Positions 1-7,223 of a stretch of DNA of 44,259 bases are shown here, in pieces (position 1 is the stretch's first letter; the number at the start of each line of letters is the position of its first letter). The notes under the pieces were generated by a model. The model was not told the DNA's origin. It was given only the letters and a program-made list of their open reading frames with translations, and did not search any database. The translations under genes were made by a program, and so were the position numbers. Source of the DNA: Desulfovibrionaceae bacterium (GTDB taxonomy: Bacteria; Desulfobacterota; Desulfovibrionia; Desulfovibrionales; Desulfovibrionaceae); contig JADFXV010000018.1 of the NCBI GenBank assembly GCA_015233395.1, forward strand, positions 1-44,259, given 5' to 3'.

Positions 1-990
1 GGGCGCGCCGCCCTCCAGGCCCCCGGCCAGGGCGCCCGCCAGTTCCACGAAGGCCAGCATGTCAAGCGCCCCGTTCGTCAGCGCGGCGGTCTGGGCGCAC
101 CCGGCGAAACATTCCTTGAAGGTTTCGTAGCCGGCTTCAAGACCGGGCGAAAGCGCGGCCCGCCCCGCCGCCAGGACGCATTCGGCCAACTCAGCCTTGG
201 CGGCGTAGACCGAGTCCGGAATCTTGTCCTCGCGGCCAAGCGTCAGGCATTTATCCAAAAACGAGGCAAAGGCCGTTTTCGCCGGACAGCCTGCGTCTTC
301 AAGCCCGAGCTTCAGGACGCGGGCGGCCTCGGCCAAGGCGTCAAGGCTCTGCCCGCGCAGCCGGATAAACGGCTGCGGGTCGGTGGCCAGCGGCCCGGGC
401 TCGGTCAGGAGCAAATGAAACACCGCGCGCAGGCGCTCGTTCCAGACCGTGGACGGCAAAAATCCCCCTGCCCCGGAAAAAGCGGCCGCGGCGCGCGACA
501 AAAGGCCCGCCTCGGGCTCGCACCCGGTCTCGGCCCGGCTGACCAGCCGGTCGTACAGGGGCGTCAAGATCTCGGACGCGTCGAACACGGTTTCAAAATC
601 GGGCGCCAGCCCGAGCTCCACGGCGAACAGCCTGGCCAGCATCACCAGCAGACTGTCGATGGTCCGGATCTGCAAGCGCTGGTAATGCTTGAATATCGTC
701 TCCAGATGCCGCCTGGCGATGTCCGGAGTGAAGCCCCCCGGCGCGGGCGCGCCCGGAATTTCAAGCGCCAGGGCCTTGAGCGAGGCCACCAGGCGCTCCT
801 TCATTTCGGCGGCGGCCTTGTTGGTGAAGGTGATGGCCATGATCTCGGCCGGGGCGAAGCGGCGGGCGCCGGCCTTGAGACAGACCGGCGGCCACTGGGT
901 CGCGGATGCGCCGAGCAAGAGCTCCAAAAAACGATTGGTGAGCTGATAGGTCTTGCCGGAACCGGCCGAGGCCGTGACTTGGATGAACAT
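1..990 (-). CDS. UvrD/AddA-like helicase, N-terminal part (partial)
   Basis: Open reading frame of 330 codons that runs off the left edge, so only the N-terminal part is present. It starts MFIQVTASAGSGKTYQLTNR, which carries the Walker A motif ASAGSGKT at residues 7-14. Around residues 51-65 comes ITFTNKAAAEMKER, the motif Ia region typical of superfamily 1 UvrD/Rep/PcrA helicases and of the AddA and RecB nuclease-helicases. Having the P-loop within the first 15 residues is more like AddA/RecB than UvrD. By family, it would be an ATP-driven 3'-5' helicase in recombination repair of double-strand breaks. An AddB partner is not visible upstream, where the next gene is divergent, so whether it is AddA-type or a stand-alone helicase cannot be settled. 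The whole visible frame was checked and is free of stops. Confidence 0.85.
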   Translation of the reverse strand, partial: MFIQVTASAGSGKTYQLTNRFLELLLGASATQWPPVCLKAGARRFAPAEIMAITFTNKAAAEMKERLVASLKALALEIPGAPAPGGFTPDIARRHLETIFKHYQRLQIRTIDSLLVMLARLFAVELGLAPDFETVFDASEILTPLYDRLVSRAETGCEPEAGLLSRAAAAFSGAGGFLPSTVWNERLRAVFHLLLTEPGPLATDPQPFIRLRGQSLDALAEAARVLKLGLEDAGCPAKTAFASFLDKCLTLGREDKIPDSVYAAKAELAECVLAAGRAALSPGLEAGYETFKECFAGCAQTAALTNGALDMLAFVELAGALAGGLEGGAP

Positions 991-1173
991 GGACGCTCGC
1001 TGTGGATGGCGCTGTTGCGTGAAGCCCCTTGTAGCCCCTTCGCCGGCCGGGCGCAAATGGGGGCAAACCCGCCTCGCCGGTCCCGTCCGGTCCCGAGAAA
1101 AGCAAAGCCGCGCTATGCGGCTGAAAGATTTCCCGGCATTTTTGCGAAGATGTTTCCATTTGCGTCAAGTTTG

Positions 1174-1202
1174 TTGCCAGGGCCGGCCATTCATTCTATG
1201 AA
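1174..1202 (+). promoter_or_regulatory. Sigma-70-type promoter upstream of the 1303 gene
   Basis: TTGCCA (1174-1179), a 17-base spacer and TATGAA (1197-1202) match the -35/-10 consensus at 5 and 4 of 6 positions. It would start transcription about 95 bases before the membrane coiled-coil gene. It lies in the 312-base divergent gap between the helicase and that gene, in which I see nothing else clear. Confidence 0.4.
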
Positions 1203-1302
1203 TAAGCTAAGGCGATGTCCCGCGGCGACCGGGACCGGCCCGCCGCGCGGCGGCTCCGGAACGCGGCAAGAGAAAACGACATCAATCCTGTAAGGAGGAA
1301 TT

Positions 1303-1746
1303 ATGCTGGGACTGGGAAAACGCATGGCGGTTTTGCACGGCGCGGACGAGGAAAACGGCGGCGCCGGACAAACGGGCCAAGAGAAAAAAGACGAATGCTC
1401 CTGCGAACCCGGCAGGATCGGTTTGATCGTCGGAATTTTGGCGATCGTGCTCATTGTCGGGCTCTACCTGACGCACGACGCGCGCATCACCAGAATCCAG
1501 ACGGAATTCAACGACAAATTGGCCTCGCTCGCGGACACGGACGCCCGGATGGGCATGCTCGAAAAACGCCTGGGCGCCATCGAGGCGCTGCCGGAAATGG
1601 CCAGGAAAATGTACGTCGACACCGCCATCGCCGACATCAAACAACGCGCCGCCGCCCTGGCGGACATGGCCGGAAAAGACCAAAAAGCGGCCCTGGCCAA
1701 AGTCGAGGAAATCCTCGGCGACCTGCAAAACGGTCCGGCGAAGTAG
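1303..1746 (+). CDS. Membrane-anchored coiled-coil protein, unknown function
   Basis: 147 residues, not recognised as a named family. A charged, Gly/Glu-rich N-terminus (about 1-36) holds a CSC pair. A single hydrophobic segment follows at about 38-56 (IGLIVGILAIVLIVGLYL). The rest is a long alpha-helical region with heptad-like Leu/Ala spacing (residues 60-145), probably a coiled coil. The start is supported by the strong ribosome-binding site AAGGAGG at 1292-1298. The layout suggests a small cytoplasmic N-terminus, one membrane anchor and an extracytoplasmic helical part, as in many envelope or cell-division accessory proteins, but no function can be assigned. It is a lone gene, followed by repeat elements. 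Confidence 0.75.
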   Translation: MLGLGKRMAVLHGADEENGGAGQTGQEKKDECSCEPGRIGLIVGILAIVLIVGLYLTHDARITRIQTEFNDKLASLADTDARMGMLEKRLGAIEALPEMARKMYVDTAIADIKQRAAALADMAGKDQKAALAKVEEILGDLQNGPAK

Positions 1747-1756
1747 GGCCGCCCCG

Positions 1757-1853
1757 GACCTGGCTGGGGCTCCGCCCCAGGCCCCGCCGGGGGCGATGAT
1801 CGCCCCCGGACCCCCGCGTCAGGGGCGCGGCCTCATCCCCTGACGCGGGGGGG
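1757..1853. repeat. GC-rich multi-hairpin intergenic repeat (three-hairpin copy)
   Basis: Three hairpins in a row after the 1303 gene: CTGGGGCTCCGCCCCAG, then arms CCGGGGGCGA/TCGCCCCCGG around a 3-base loop, then arms CCCCCGCGTCAGGGG/CCCCTGACGCGGGGG. The same modules in the same order begin the copies at 19120-19272 and 41057-41198. This copy lacks the mirrored second half. Confidence 0.75.
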
Positions 1854-1900
1854 CGCAACCGTGTTTACCGCGCCAAGAGATGACAGTTCTTCATGCACAA

Positions 1901-1970
1901 AGTTTTTTGGAGGCGGGGTCCAGGGGAGGAACCTTTTGTTCAACAAAAGGTTCCTCCCCTGGTCTCCTCT
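1901..1970 (+). repeat. Long-palindrome repeat (TTTTGTTCAACAAAA type), copy 1
   Basis: Begins AGTTTTTTGGAGGCGGGGTC. It contains a perfect palindrome at 1920-1962 with two 21-base arms around a single central C; the core is AACCTTTTGTT-C-AACAAAAGGTT. Related copies lie at 9377-9416 (opposite strand), 31910-31963 and, inside a gene, 24621-24716. Transcribed RNA would form a very stable hairpin, and the position after a gene also fits a role as terminator. Confidence 0.75.
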
Positions 1971-1995
1971 TTCTCCCTCTCCCTCCCTCTTTCTC

Positions 1996-2011
1996 TGGCA
2001 CGCTTTTGGCA
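1996..2011 (+). promoter_or_regulatory. Sigma-54-type promoter
   Basis: TGGCACGCTTTTGGCA matches the -24/-12 consensus TGGCACG-N4-TTGCA with one mismatch and exact GG-GC spacing. The predicted start near 2022 leaves room for the ribosome-binding site AAGGAGG (2028-2034) and the ATG at 2041. No enhancer-binding activator gene is in the window. Confidence 0.55.
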
Positions 2012-2040
2012 TGACATGACGCAGACAAGGAGGTCAGGCC

Positions 2041-2400
2041 ATGCAGCTTCACACCACCAGCACCGCGCGTCAGGTCCGGGTACAATCGTTGGAAAGCAGG
2101 ATTGCCGACGCCCTTGATTTGGGCGACGCGACCTTGCACCGGGTCGATTTCGACGATTTGTTTTTGTCCGAGGCGGCCATGAAGGCCTTGCACCACATCG
2201 GCGATTTGATCGTGAAGCATTACCGCCGCGAGGGCCGTGAGGCCAAATCGCACGATTTTTCGTTGCATTCGCTCACGATGCACGCCCATTGGGTGGAGCA
2301 AAGCGGCAACCTGATCATTTGCGCCGAATACGGCGAAGACATCCACTGCGTTCAGGTCCCGGCCAGGCATTGGACCTTGCGCAACGCGAAATTTCATTAA
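2041..2400 (+). CDS. Small hypothetical protein behind a sigma-54-like promoter
   Basis: 119 residues, no recognised family, no signal peptide and no membrane segment. It is rich in His (several in the 50-90 region, as in HHIG, KHY, SHDF, HSLTMHAHW) and mostly hydrophilic with mixed helix/strand character. The C-terminal half (NLIICAEYGEDIHCVQVPARHW) looks like a small beta-rich domain. The start has a strong ribosome-binding site CAAGGAGGTC seven bases upstream. A good -24/-12 promoter lies about 30 bases before the ATG, so expression is probably controlled by sigma-54 and an unknown activator. It is a single-gene unit, followed by a hairpin. Confidence 0.75.
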   Translation: MQLHTTSTARQVRVQSLESRIADALDLGDATLHRVDFDDLFLSEAAMKALHHIGDLIVKHYRREGREAKSHDFSLHSLTMHAHWVEQSGNLIICAEYGEDIHCVQVPARHWTLRNAKFH

Positions 2401-2408
2401 GGCGTGGG

Positions 2409-2438
2409 GCCGGAAGCGGCGAAAGCGCCGTTTCCGGC
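2409..2438 (+). terminator. Hairpin after the 2041 gene
   Basis: Arms GCCGGAAGCGGCG/CGCCGTTTCCGGC around AAAG, nine bases after the stop, with one mismatch. A second GC-rich hairpin (GCCCGCCCC/GGGGCGGC) follows at about 2440-2464. There is no proper T tract, so termination is likely but not certain. From here to the palindrome at 2679 the 338-base gap holds only a weak promoter-like TTGACA (2521-2526) with AAATAT 18 bases on. Confidence 0.5.
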
Positions 2439-2678
2439 TTGCCCGCCCCTCATTTCGGGGCGGCTTGGCCGTCTCGTTTTCGTTCGTTTTCCCGCTGTCC
2501 GCTTTTTGACGCCGTTTGAGTTGACAATCCGGCGAGTCAATGAAAAATATTCGCAGCTCGTGACGCGAGCCGCCGGCGGTCCAATCTTTTATTGACGGGA
2601 CGGAAAATTTTCTTCCTTTTCGCGCACCCGTTTATTTGTACGGCCCCGCTTTTGGCGCGGCCAAGCGGCATCCGCCGC

Positions 2679-2711
2679 TGGGAGCGTAAAGTGAATCACT
2701 TTACGCTCCCA
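2679..2711. promoter_or_regulatory. Perfect 33-base palindrome upstream of the Memo-family gene
   Basis: Arms TGGGAGCGTAAAGTGA and TCACTTTACGCTCCCA are exact reverse complements around a single A. It ends 27 bases before the ATG at 2739. It resembles none of the repeat families in the window and is not GC-biased in its core (GTAAAGTGAATCACTTTAC). It could be a dimeric-repressor operator or a leader-RNA hairpin controlling translation. Confidence 0.7.
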
Positions 2712-2738
2712 GGAATACAAGCAGCGTTGGATACCATC

Positions 2739-3962
2739 ATGAGCCAAGCCTGCCCCGCGTTCCGCGCCGACCTGGAGTTCGTTCCCCTGATCCAGGACTT
2801 CGACCGCATCGTCTATGTCCGCGATCCGCTGGGGCTTTTTCCGGCGGACAAGGCCCTGCCGGCCGGGCTGTTCAAGATTTTGATCCTGCTCGACGGCGCG
2901 CGCAATCTCGAAGAGGTGCGCGACGAAATTTCCAAGCATCTGCACGGCGCGGCCCTGCCTCTGGACGCCGTTTCCCGCGTGATCGGCGAATTCGACGAGG
3001 CCTACCTGCTCGACACGCCGCGCTACCGCGAAGCCGCAAAACCGGTGATCGCCGCCTACGCCGCGCTGCCCGTGCGCGAGGCCGCCCTGGCGGGCCAGGC
3101 CTATCCCAAGGATCCGGCGGAGCTTGCCGCCAAACTCCAGGCCATCCTCGATGCGCCAGACGCGCCGAACGCGCCGGACCCGGCGGCAACGCAAACGCCC
3201 CTGGCCGTCGTCAGTCCGCACATCGACCTGGACGCCGGGCGCGCCCAGTACGGCCGGGCGTTCAACCAGCTTCGCGCGGCCAAGCCGCGGACCGTGGTCA
3301 TCCTCGGCGTCGGGCACAAGCTCGACAAGGGCTTATTTTGTTTCACCCAAAAAGACTTCGCCACCCCGTTTGGCGCGGTCGCCAACGACAAGGCCGTCTC
3401 GGCCGCCCTGGCCGCAGCGGCCGGACCGGCCGCGGCCGCAAACGACTTCGCCCACAGGTTCGAGCACTCCATCGAATTTGCGCTCCTTTTCCTGCAACAC
3501 CTTCTGCCCCGGGGCTCCTTCCGGATCGTCCCGGTCCTGTGCGGTTCGCCAAAGCTCGCCCTGGCGCATTATTCCCGCCGTTGCTTCCAGGACGCGGCCG
3601 GTCCGTTTCTCGACACCCTGCGCGCGGCCATCCGTCCAGGCGGCGAAACGCTCGTGCTCGCGAGCGTGGACTTCTGCCACATCGGGCCGAAATTCGGCCA
3701 CATGGAAGAAGCCGAACAGCTCCAGCGCGACGCCCTGCTCCACGACGCCGCCCTGCTCACCGCGCTCGTCAACCGCGACCCCGAGGCCTTCTGGAACGAG
3801 TCGCGCAAGGTCAAGGACCGCTTCAACGTCTGCGGCTTCAGCGCCCTGGCCGCCCTGCTCGAAATCCTGCCGCCCTGCGCCGGAACCGTGCTCGGCCACG
3901 AAATCTCGCGCGACGACGTCTCGGCCTCGGCCGTCAGCTTCGCGGCGGCGGTGTTCAGGTAG
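2739..3962 (+). CDS. amrB: Memo-family protein (AmmeMemoRadiSam system protein B)
   Basis: 407 residues from ATG 2739; a longer in-frame start at 2592 would translate through the palindrome at 2679-2711 and is rejected. Residues about 155-407 are a Memo-like domain with the family's metal/active-site pattern: SPHIDL (H161), EHSIEF (H243), DFCHIG (near 311-316) and NVCGFSAL (C365). Residues 1-150 are an extra N-terminal region with a compact helical section (FKILILLDGARNLEEVRDEI) resembling a PqqD-like winged helix; this is inference. The bacterial homologue is often encoded near a radical SAM protein and an AMMECR1 protein, but neither is next to it here. The biochemical role is not established. 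The ribosome-binding site is weak. Confidence 0.85.
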   Translation: MSQACPAFRADLEFVPLIQDFDRIVYVRDPLGLFPADKALPAGLFKILILLDGARNLEEVRDEISKHLHGAALPLDAVSRVIGEFDEAYLLDTPRYREAAKPVIAAYAALPVREAALAGQAYPKDPAELAAKLQAILDAPDAPNAPDPAATQTPLAVVSPHIDLDAGRAQYGRAFNQLRAAKPRTVVILGVGHKLDKGLFCFTQKDFATPFGAVANDKAVSAALAAAAGPAAAANDFAHRFEHSIEFALLFLQHLLPRGSFRIVPVLCGSPKLALAHYSRRCFQDAAGPFLDTLRAAIRPGGETLVLASVDFCHIGPKFGHMEEAEQLQRDALLHDAALLTALVNRDPEAFWNESRKVKDRFNVCGFSALAALLEILPPCAGTVLGHEISRDDVSASAVSFAAAVFR

Positions 3963-4168
3963 GGGGAGGGGAGAAGGGGAGAGAATCGGGGGGGGAAACT
4001 TTTTCACGGGGAGAAGCCTCTAAACCCAGAGGACGGAAAAAAAAACTTTTTACTCCTCCCCCCTTGACAAAAAAATTTCCCCCCCCCCCCATCCAAAAAA
4101 CTGTATCCGGCAGGGGATCGGCGTCGTCTCCTTGTTATCCTAGCCCGCCGTTGTTTCCCCGCAAAGGC
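3963..4168. other. Low-complexity intergenic region with repeat remnants
   Basis: Between the convergent Memo and brnA genes. It holds a run of nine A, a run of about twelve C near 4078-4090, and GAGAATCGGGGGGGGAAAC near 3979-3998, which matches the edge of the long-palindrome repeat seen at 9371-9385. It appears to be a decayed copy. No gene seen. Confidence 0.5.
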
Positions 4169-4450
4169 TCATCCATTCGCGGCTTCCTTGAACGCCCGCA
4201 AGGCGGCGTTGATGCGCGTTTGATAGCCTTTGCCCTGCCGCTTGAACCAAACCAGAACATCGGCGTCCAGGCGCAGGGTGACTTGCTGTTTCTGCTCGGG
4301 CATCAGGTCTTCGAGCTTGATCCGCTTGGCGATGTCGAAGAACTCTCGATCAAGCGGCAAGTTGTCCGGGTCGGACTTGGCCCGGCGGGTGACTTCCGCG
4401 TCCGTGAGTTTGTCCAGGACCTTAAGATCGGTCTTCGGTTGTCTTTTCAT
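4169..4450 (-). CDS. brnA: BrnA-family antitoxin
   Basis: 93 residues, second gene of a toxin-antitoxin pair. Known BrnA proteins have a disordered toxin-binding N-terminal half and a C-terminal ribbon-helix-helix DNA-binding domain. Here the C-terminal part QQVTLRLDADVLVWFKRQG, followed by YQTRINAALRAF, is the classic beta-strand plus two-helix pattern (about residues 55-90). The start overlaps the end of brnT by 29 bases, so translation is coupled. By family it neutralises the BrnT RNase and represses the operon as a complex. The operator is probably the set of TTGTAG/CTACAA half-sites upstream of brnT. Confidence 0.88.
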   Translation of the reverse strand: MKRQPKTDLKVLDKLTDAEVTRRAKSDPDNLPLDREFFDIAKRIKLEDLMPEQKQQVTLRLDADVLVWFKRQGKGYQTRINAALRAFKEAANG

Positions 4451-4703
4451 AATATGCCGCCTCCCTCCGGTTCGCCTTACGCATGGAGATGATCCGGACC
4501 GTGTCGCCGCGCACCGTGAAGACCGTCACGACGATCCGGCCGCAAAGCGTCCCCATGCCGATATAGCGCTGTTCGCCGTACTCGCGGCGGTGGTCCTCGA
4601 AAACGATCATATCCGGCGAAAAAACAGCCGGGGCATCCTCAAAATCGATGCCGTGTTTCTCGCGATTCGAGGTCCGTTTCCGTTCGTCCCACTCAAATTG
4701 CAT
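4422..4703 (-). CDS. brnT: BrnT-family ribonuclease toxin
   Basis: 93 residues, first gene of the pair. It begins MQFEWDERKRTSNREKHGID, the conserved BrnT start (WDE.KR..N..KHG.DF), and continues with VFEDHRREYGEQRYIGMG and RIISMRKANRREAAYYE, all typical of this RelE-fold mRNA-cleaving toxin. Full length for the family. The nearest good promoter puts its -10 box only five bases before the ATG, so the transcript may be leaderless or nearly so. No ribosome-binding site is visible. The pair sits between the Memo gene and pyrC, flanked by repeats, which is a common setting for mobile toxin-antitoxin modules. Confidence 0.9.
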   Translation of the reverse strand: MQFEWDERKRTSNREKHGIDFEDAPAVFSPDMIVFEDHRREYGEQRYIGMGTLCGRIVVTVFTVRGDTVRIISMRKANRREAAYYEKTTEDRS

Positions 4704-4708
4704 AATAA

Positions 4709-4737
4709 TTTGTAGCTACAATTTGTAGTTTTGTCAA
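4709..4737 (-). promoter_or_regulatory. brnTA promoter with overlapping palindromic operator
   Basis: On the minus strand TTGACA (4737-4732), a 17-base spacer and TACAAA (4714-4709). The spacer and -10 contain three alternating half-sites: TTGTAGCTACAA (4710-4721) and CTACAATTTGTAG (4716-4728) are overlapping palindromes. Such an arrangement suits autoregulation by the ribbon-helix-helix antitoxin. Confidence 0.6.
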
Positions 4738-4767
4738 GGCCGAATAAAAGTGCGGAGGTTCTTTGTC

Positions 4768-4836
4768 GAGGGGGTCCGGGGGGAATGATTCCCCCCGGTG
4801 GGGTTCCAAGGGGCGAAGCCCCTTGGCCGCCGGAGG
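4768..4836. repeat. GC-rich hairpin repeat, two-hairpin copy after pyrC
   Basis: Hairpin with arms CCGGGGGGAAT/ATTCCCCCCGG, then CCAAGGGGCGAAGCCCCTTGG, then the edge CCGCCGGAGG, which ends four bases from the pyrC stop codon. Same module order as at 20450-20525. Confidence 0.75.
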
Positions 4837-4840
4837 CGCG

Positions 4841-6115
4841 CTACACGATTTTCTTGCCGGCCACGTACAGGCCGGCGCAGCGGCCGGTGAGCCTGGTATT
4901 GAGGAAGGGCGTATTTTTGCTTTTGGAGCGCATTTCCTGTTCGGTCAGCGTCCACGTCAGGTTCGGGTCGAACAGGACGACGTCGGCCGGGTCGCCGGGC
5001 GCGAAGCGGTTGACCGGCAAGCCGAAAATGTCGGCGCCCTTGGTCAGGGCGCGCACCAGGTCCGCTTCGGACAGGGCGCCTTCGGCGACCAGCCGCCAGG
5101 TCAGCGCCAGGGCGCTGTCCAGGCCGGAAATGCCGTTTGGGGCCTCGTCGAACGGGGTTTCCTTTTCGTGGGCCGCGTGCGGGGCGTGGTCGGTGCTGAC
5201 GATGTCGATCACGCCGGACCGCAGGCCTTCGCGCAGGGCGGCTGCGTCGTCGCTCGTGCGCAGCGGCGGGCTGACCTTGGCCTGGGTGTTGTAGCCGGTG
5301 ACCGCCTCTTCGGTGAGCAGCAGGTAATGCGGGCAGGTTTCGGCGGTGACGGGCGCGCCTTGCTCCTTGGCCCGGGCGATGATTTCCACGGACTGGCGGC
5401 AGCTTATGTGCGCCAGGTGGATGGGCGCTTGAAGATAGGCGGCCAGCAGGCAATCGCGGGCGACCTGGATGGCCTCGGAGGCGGTCGGCTGGCCGCGCAG
5501 TCCGAGCGCCGAACTGACCAAGCCCTCGTTGATGCCCGCGCCCGGGGACAAGAACGGGTCTTCGCAATGGTCGATGACGATCAGCCCGAGGTCGCTTGCG
5601 TATTCCACGGCCCGGCGGAAAAGTTCGGTGTTGTGCACCGGCAGGCCGTCGTTGGACACGGCCTTGCAGCCGGCTTCCCTGAGTTCGGCGAACGCGGCCA
5701 GGGCCTCGCCCTTGAGCTTCACGGTCAGCGCCCCGACCGGGAACAGGCGCGGGCCGCGCGGCCAGGACAGGCGGGCCTTGTCGAGCATCAGCGCCGTGAC
5801 CGAGGCGTCGTCGTTGACCGGCTTGGTGTTGGCCATGCACATGACGTTGGCGAAACCGCCGTGGGCGGCGGCGGCCAGTCCGGTGGCGACGTCTTCCTTC
5901 CATTCCTGGCCGGGTTCGCGCAGATGGACGTGGCAGTCGGTCAGGCCGGGCAAAAGGAGCAAGCCGCCCGCCTCGACGGCCGGGGCGTCGTGGGCGCGTC
6001 CGGGGTCGTGGGTTTCAAGCCCGAGGACGCGTCCGTGCGCGAGGTAGAGGTCGACGGCCGGGGCGCCGCTACCGGCGAGACGCGCGCCGCGAATGACAAG
6101 ATCGGGTGCGGCCAT
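4841..6115 (-). CDS. pyrC: Dihydroorotase (class I)
   Basis: 424 residues, full length. Catalyses the reversible cyclisation of N-carbamoyl-aspartate to dihydroorotate, third step of pyrimidine synthesis. Amidohydrolase metal ligands are visible: DCHVHLREPG (H62, H64), DHCED (H183), LAHIS (H236) and STDHAPH with catalytic D309. The substrate-binding region around ANTKPVND is also present. It lies three bases after the pyrB stop, so the two form an operon and may form the pyrB-pyrC complex known for class I enzymes in some bacteria. The stop is immediately followed by a repeat element. No pyrR-type attenuator was recognised. Confidence 0.95.
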   Translation of the reverse strand: MAAPDLVIRGARLAGSGAPAVDLYLAHGRVLGLETHDPGRAHDAPAVEAGGLLLLPGLTDCHVHLREPGQEWKEDVATGLAAAAHGGFANVMCMANTKPVNDDASVTALMLDKARLSWPRGPRLFPVGALTVKLKGEALAAFAELREAGCKAVSNDGLPVHNTELFRRAVEYASDLGLIVIDHCEDPFLSPGAGINEGLVSSALGLRGQPTASEAIQVARDCLLAAYLQAPIHLAHISCRQSVEIIARAKEQGAPVTAETCPHYLLLTEEAVTGYNTQAKVSPPLRTSDDAAALREGLRSGVIDIVSTDHAPHAAHEKETPFDEAPNGISGLDSALALTWRLVAEGALSEADLVRALTKGADIFGLPVNRFAPGDPADVVLFDPNLTWTLTEQEMRSKSKNTPFLNTRLTGRCAGLYVAGKKIV

Positions 6116-6118
6116 GGC

Positions 6119-7057
6119 TTATCCCGCGGCAGGCGCGTCGCGCCGGGTGAGGTAGAGATGGAGCAGGGCCATGCGCACGTGCACGCCGGCGGAAACCTGG
6201 TCGAGGATGCGCGATTCGACGGAATCGGCCACTTCCGAGGCGATTTCCACGCCTCGGTTGATCGGTCCCGGGTGCAGGACCGGGGCGTGGGGGTTGGCTT
6301 TGGCCAGGCGTTCGGCGGTCAGGCAGAAGCGGCGCGAATATTCGCGCAGGTTGGGCAGAAGCCCGGCCTGCTGGCGTTCGAGCTGCAAGCGCAGGCACAT
6401 GATCGCGTCCGCCCCTTCGACGGCTTCGTCCAGGTCCGGACAGGTCGTGACCGGCCAGGACTCGGGCCGGGCGGGCAGGAGCGTTTTCGGGGCGCAGAGT
6501 TTGACGTTCGCGCCGAGCATGCCAAGCAAGAGGACGTTTGAGCGGGCCACCCGGCTGTGGGCGATGTCGCCCAGGATGAGCACGGTTTTCCCGGCCACGC
6601 TGCCCCAGATCCGGCGCAGGGTGAACAGGTCGAGCAAAGCCTGGGTGGGGTGGGCGTGCCAGCCGTCCCCGGCGTTGATGATCGAGCATTTCAGGCGCCT
6701 GGCCAGGAAATCGGCAGCGCCGGAACTGGGGTGGCGGATGACGATGGCGTCGGGATTCATGGCTGCCAGCGTCAGCGCCGTGTCCTTGAGGCTTTCGCCC
6801 TTGACCAGGCTCGACGAGCTTTTGGCCAGGGAAAAGGTGTCCGCCGAGAGGCGTTTGCCCGCGATGTCAAACGAGGTCTTGGTGCGCGTGGAGGGTTCGG
6901 CGAAGAAGAGCACCACGCTTTTGCCGCGCAGCGTGGGGACTTTCTTGACCGGACGGGCGTTGATTTCCTGAAAGGAATCGGCGGTCCGCATGACGTTTTC
7001 CACGTCACCGGCGGACAATTGGGAGACGCACAGCAAGTCTTTGTGTGGCCAGCTCAT
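6119..7057 (-). CDS. pyrB: Aspartate carbamoyltransferase catalytic subunit
   Basis: 312 residues. Joins carbamoyl phosphate and L-aspartate to N-carbamoyl-aspartate, the committed pyrimidine step. The carbamoyl-phosphate motif [13 protein letters not shown] lies near residues 52-64, followed by KGESLKDT, then [14 protein letters not shown] (HPTQ motif) and [13 protein letters not shown] near the C-terminus. No pyrI regulatory subunit gene is next to it; the pair pyrB-pyrC is typical of bacteria with the catalytic subunit alone or associated with PyrC. The ATG at 7057 has a modest AAGG ribosome-binding sequence upstream. Confidence 0.95.
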   Translation of the reverse strand: MSWPHKDLLCVSQLSAGDVENVMRTADSFQEINARPVKKVPTLRGKSVVLFFAEPSTRTKTSFDIAGKRLSADTFSLAKSSSSLVKGESLKDTALTLAAMNPDAIVIRHPSSGAADFLARRLKCSIINAGDGWHAHPTQALLDLFTLRRIWGSVAGKTVLILGDIAHSRVARSNVLLLGMLGANVKLCAPKTLLPARPESWPVTTCPDLDEAVEGADAIMCLRLQLERQQAGLLPNLREYSRRFCLTAERLAKANPHAPVLHPGPINRGVEIASEVADSVESRILDQVSAGVHVRMALLHLYLTRRDAPAAG

Positions 7058-7184
7058 ACGCGCCTTGCGTGGTTTCCTGGACTTTCGGCCGGGGGACGTC
7101 CCGCAAACTTGAAGTTTCTCTCACAAGCGGAAAAGTTCGTCAAGGAGGTCGCGCCGGAAGATCGGGCAAAAGGTCGGCCGGCCG

Positions 7185-7211
7185 CTTCGGCCGGTTCGGC
7201 CGGTTGGGCCT
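7185..7211. repeat. 9-base tandem repeat (GTTCGGCCG)
   Basis: Three 9-base units, CTTCGGCCG, GTTCGGCCG and GTTGGGCCT, in the gap between pyrB and sufC. The unit GTTCGGCCG also occurs in the array at 34552-34596. Confidence 0.55.
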
Positions 7212-7223
7212 GGACAAGCGCGA

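Noticed and set aside
4027-4090. TTGACA near 4066 as a promoter in the Memo-brnA gap.
   Set aside because: It is followed by poly-A and poly-C tracts with no -10 box, and both flanking genes converge here.
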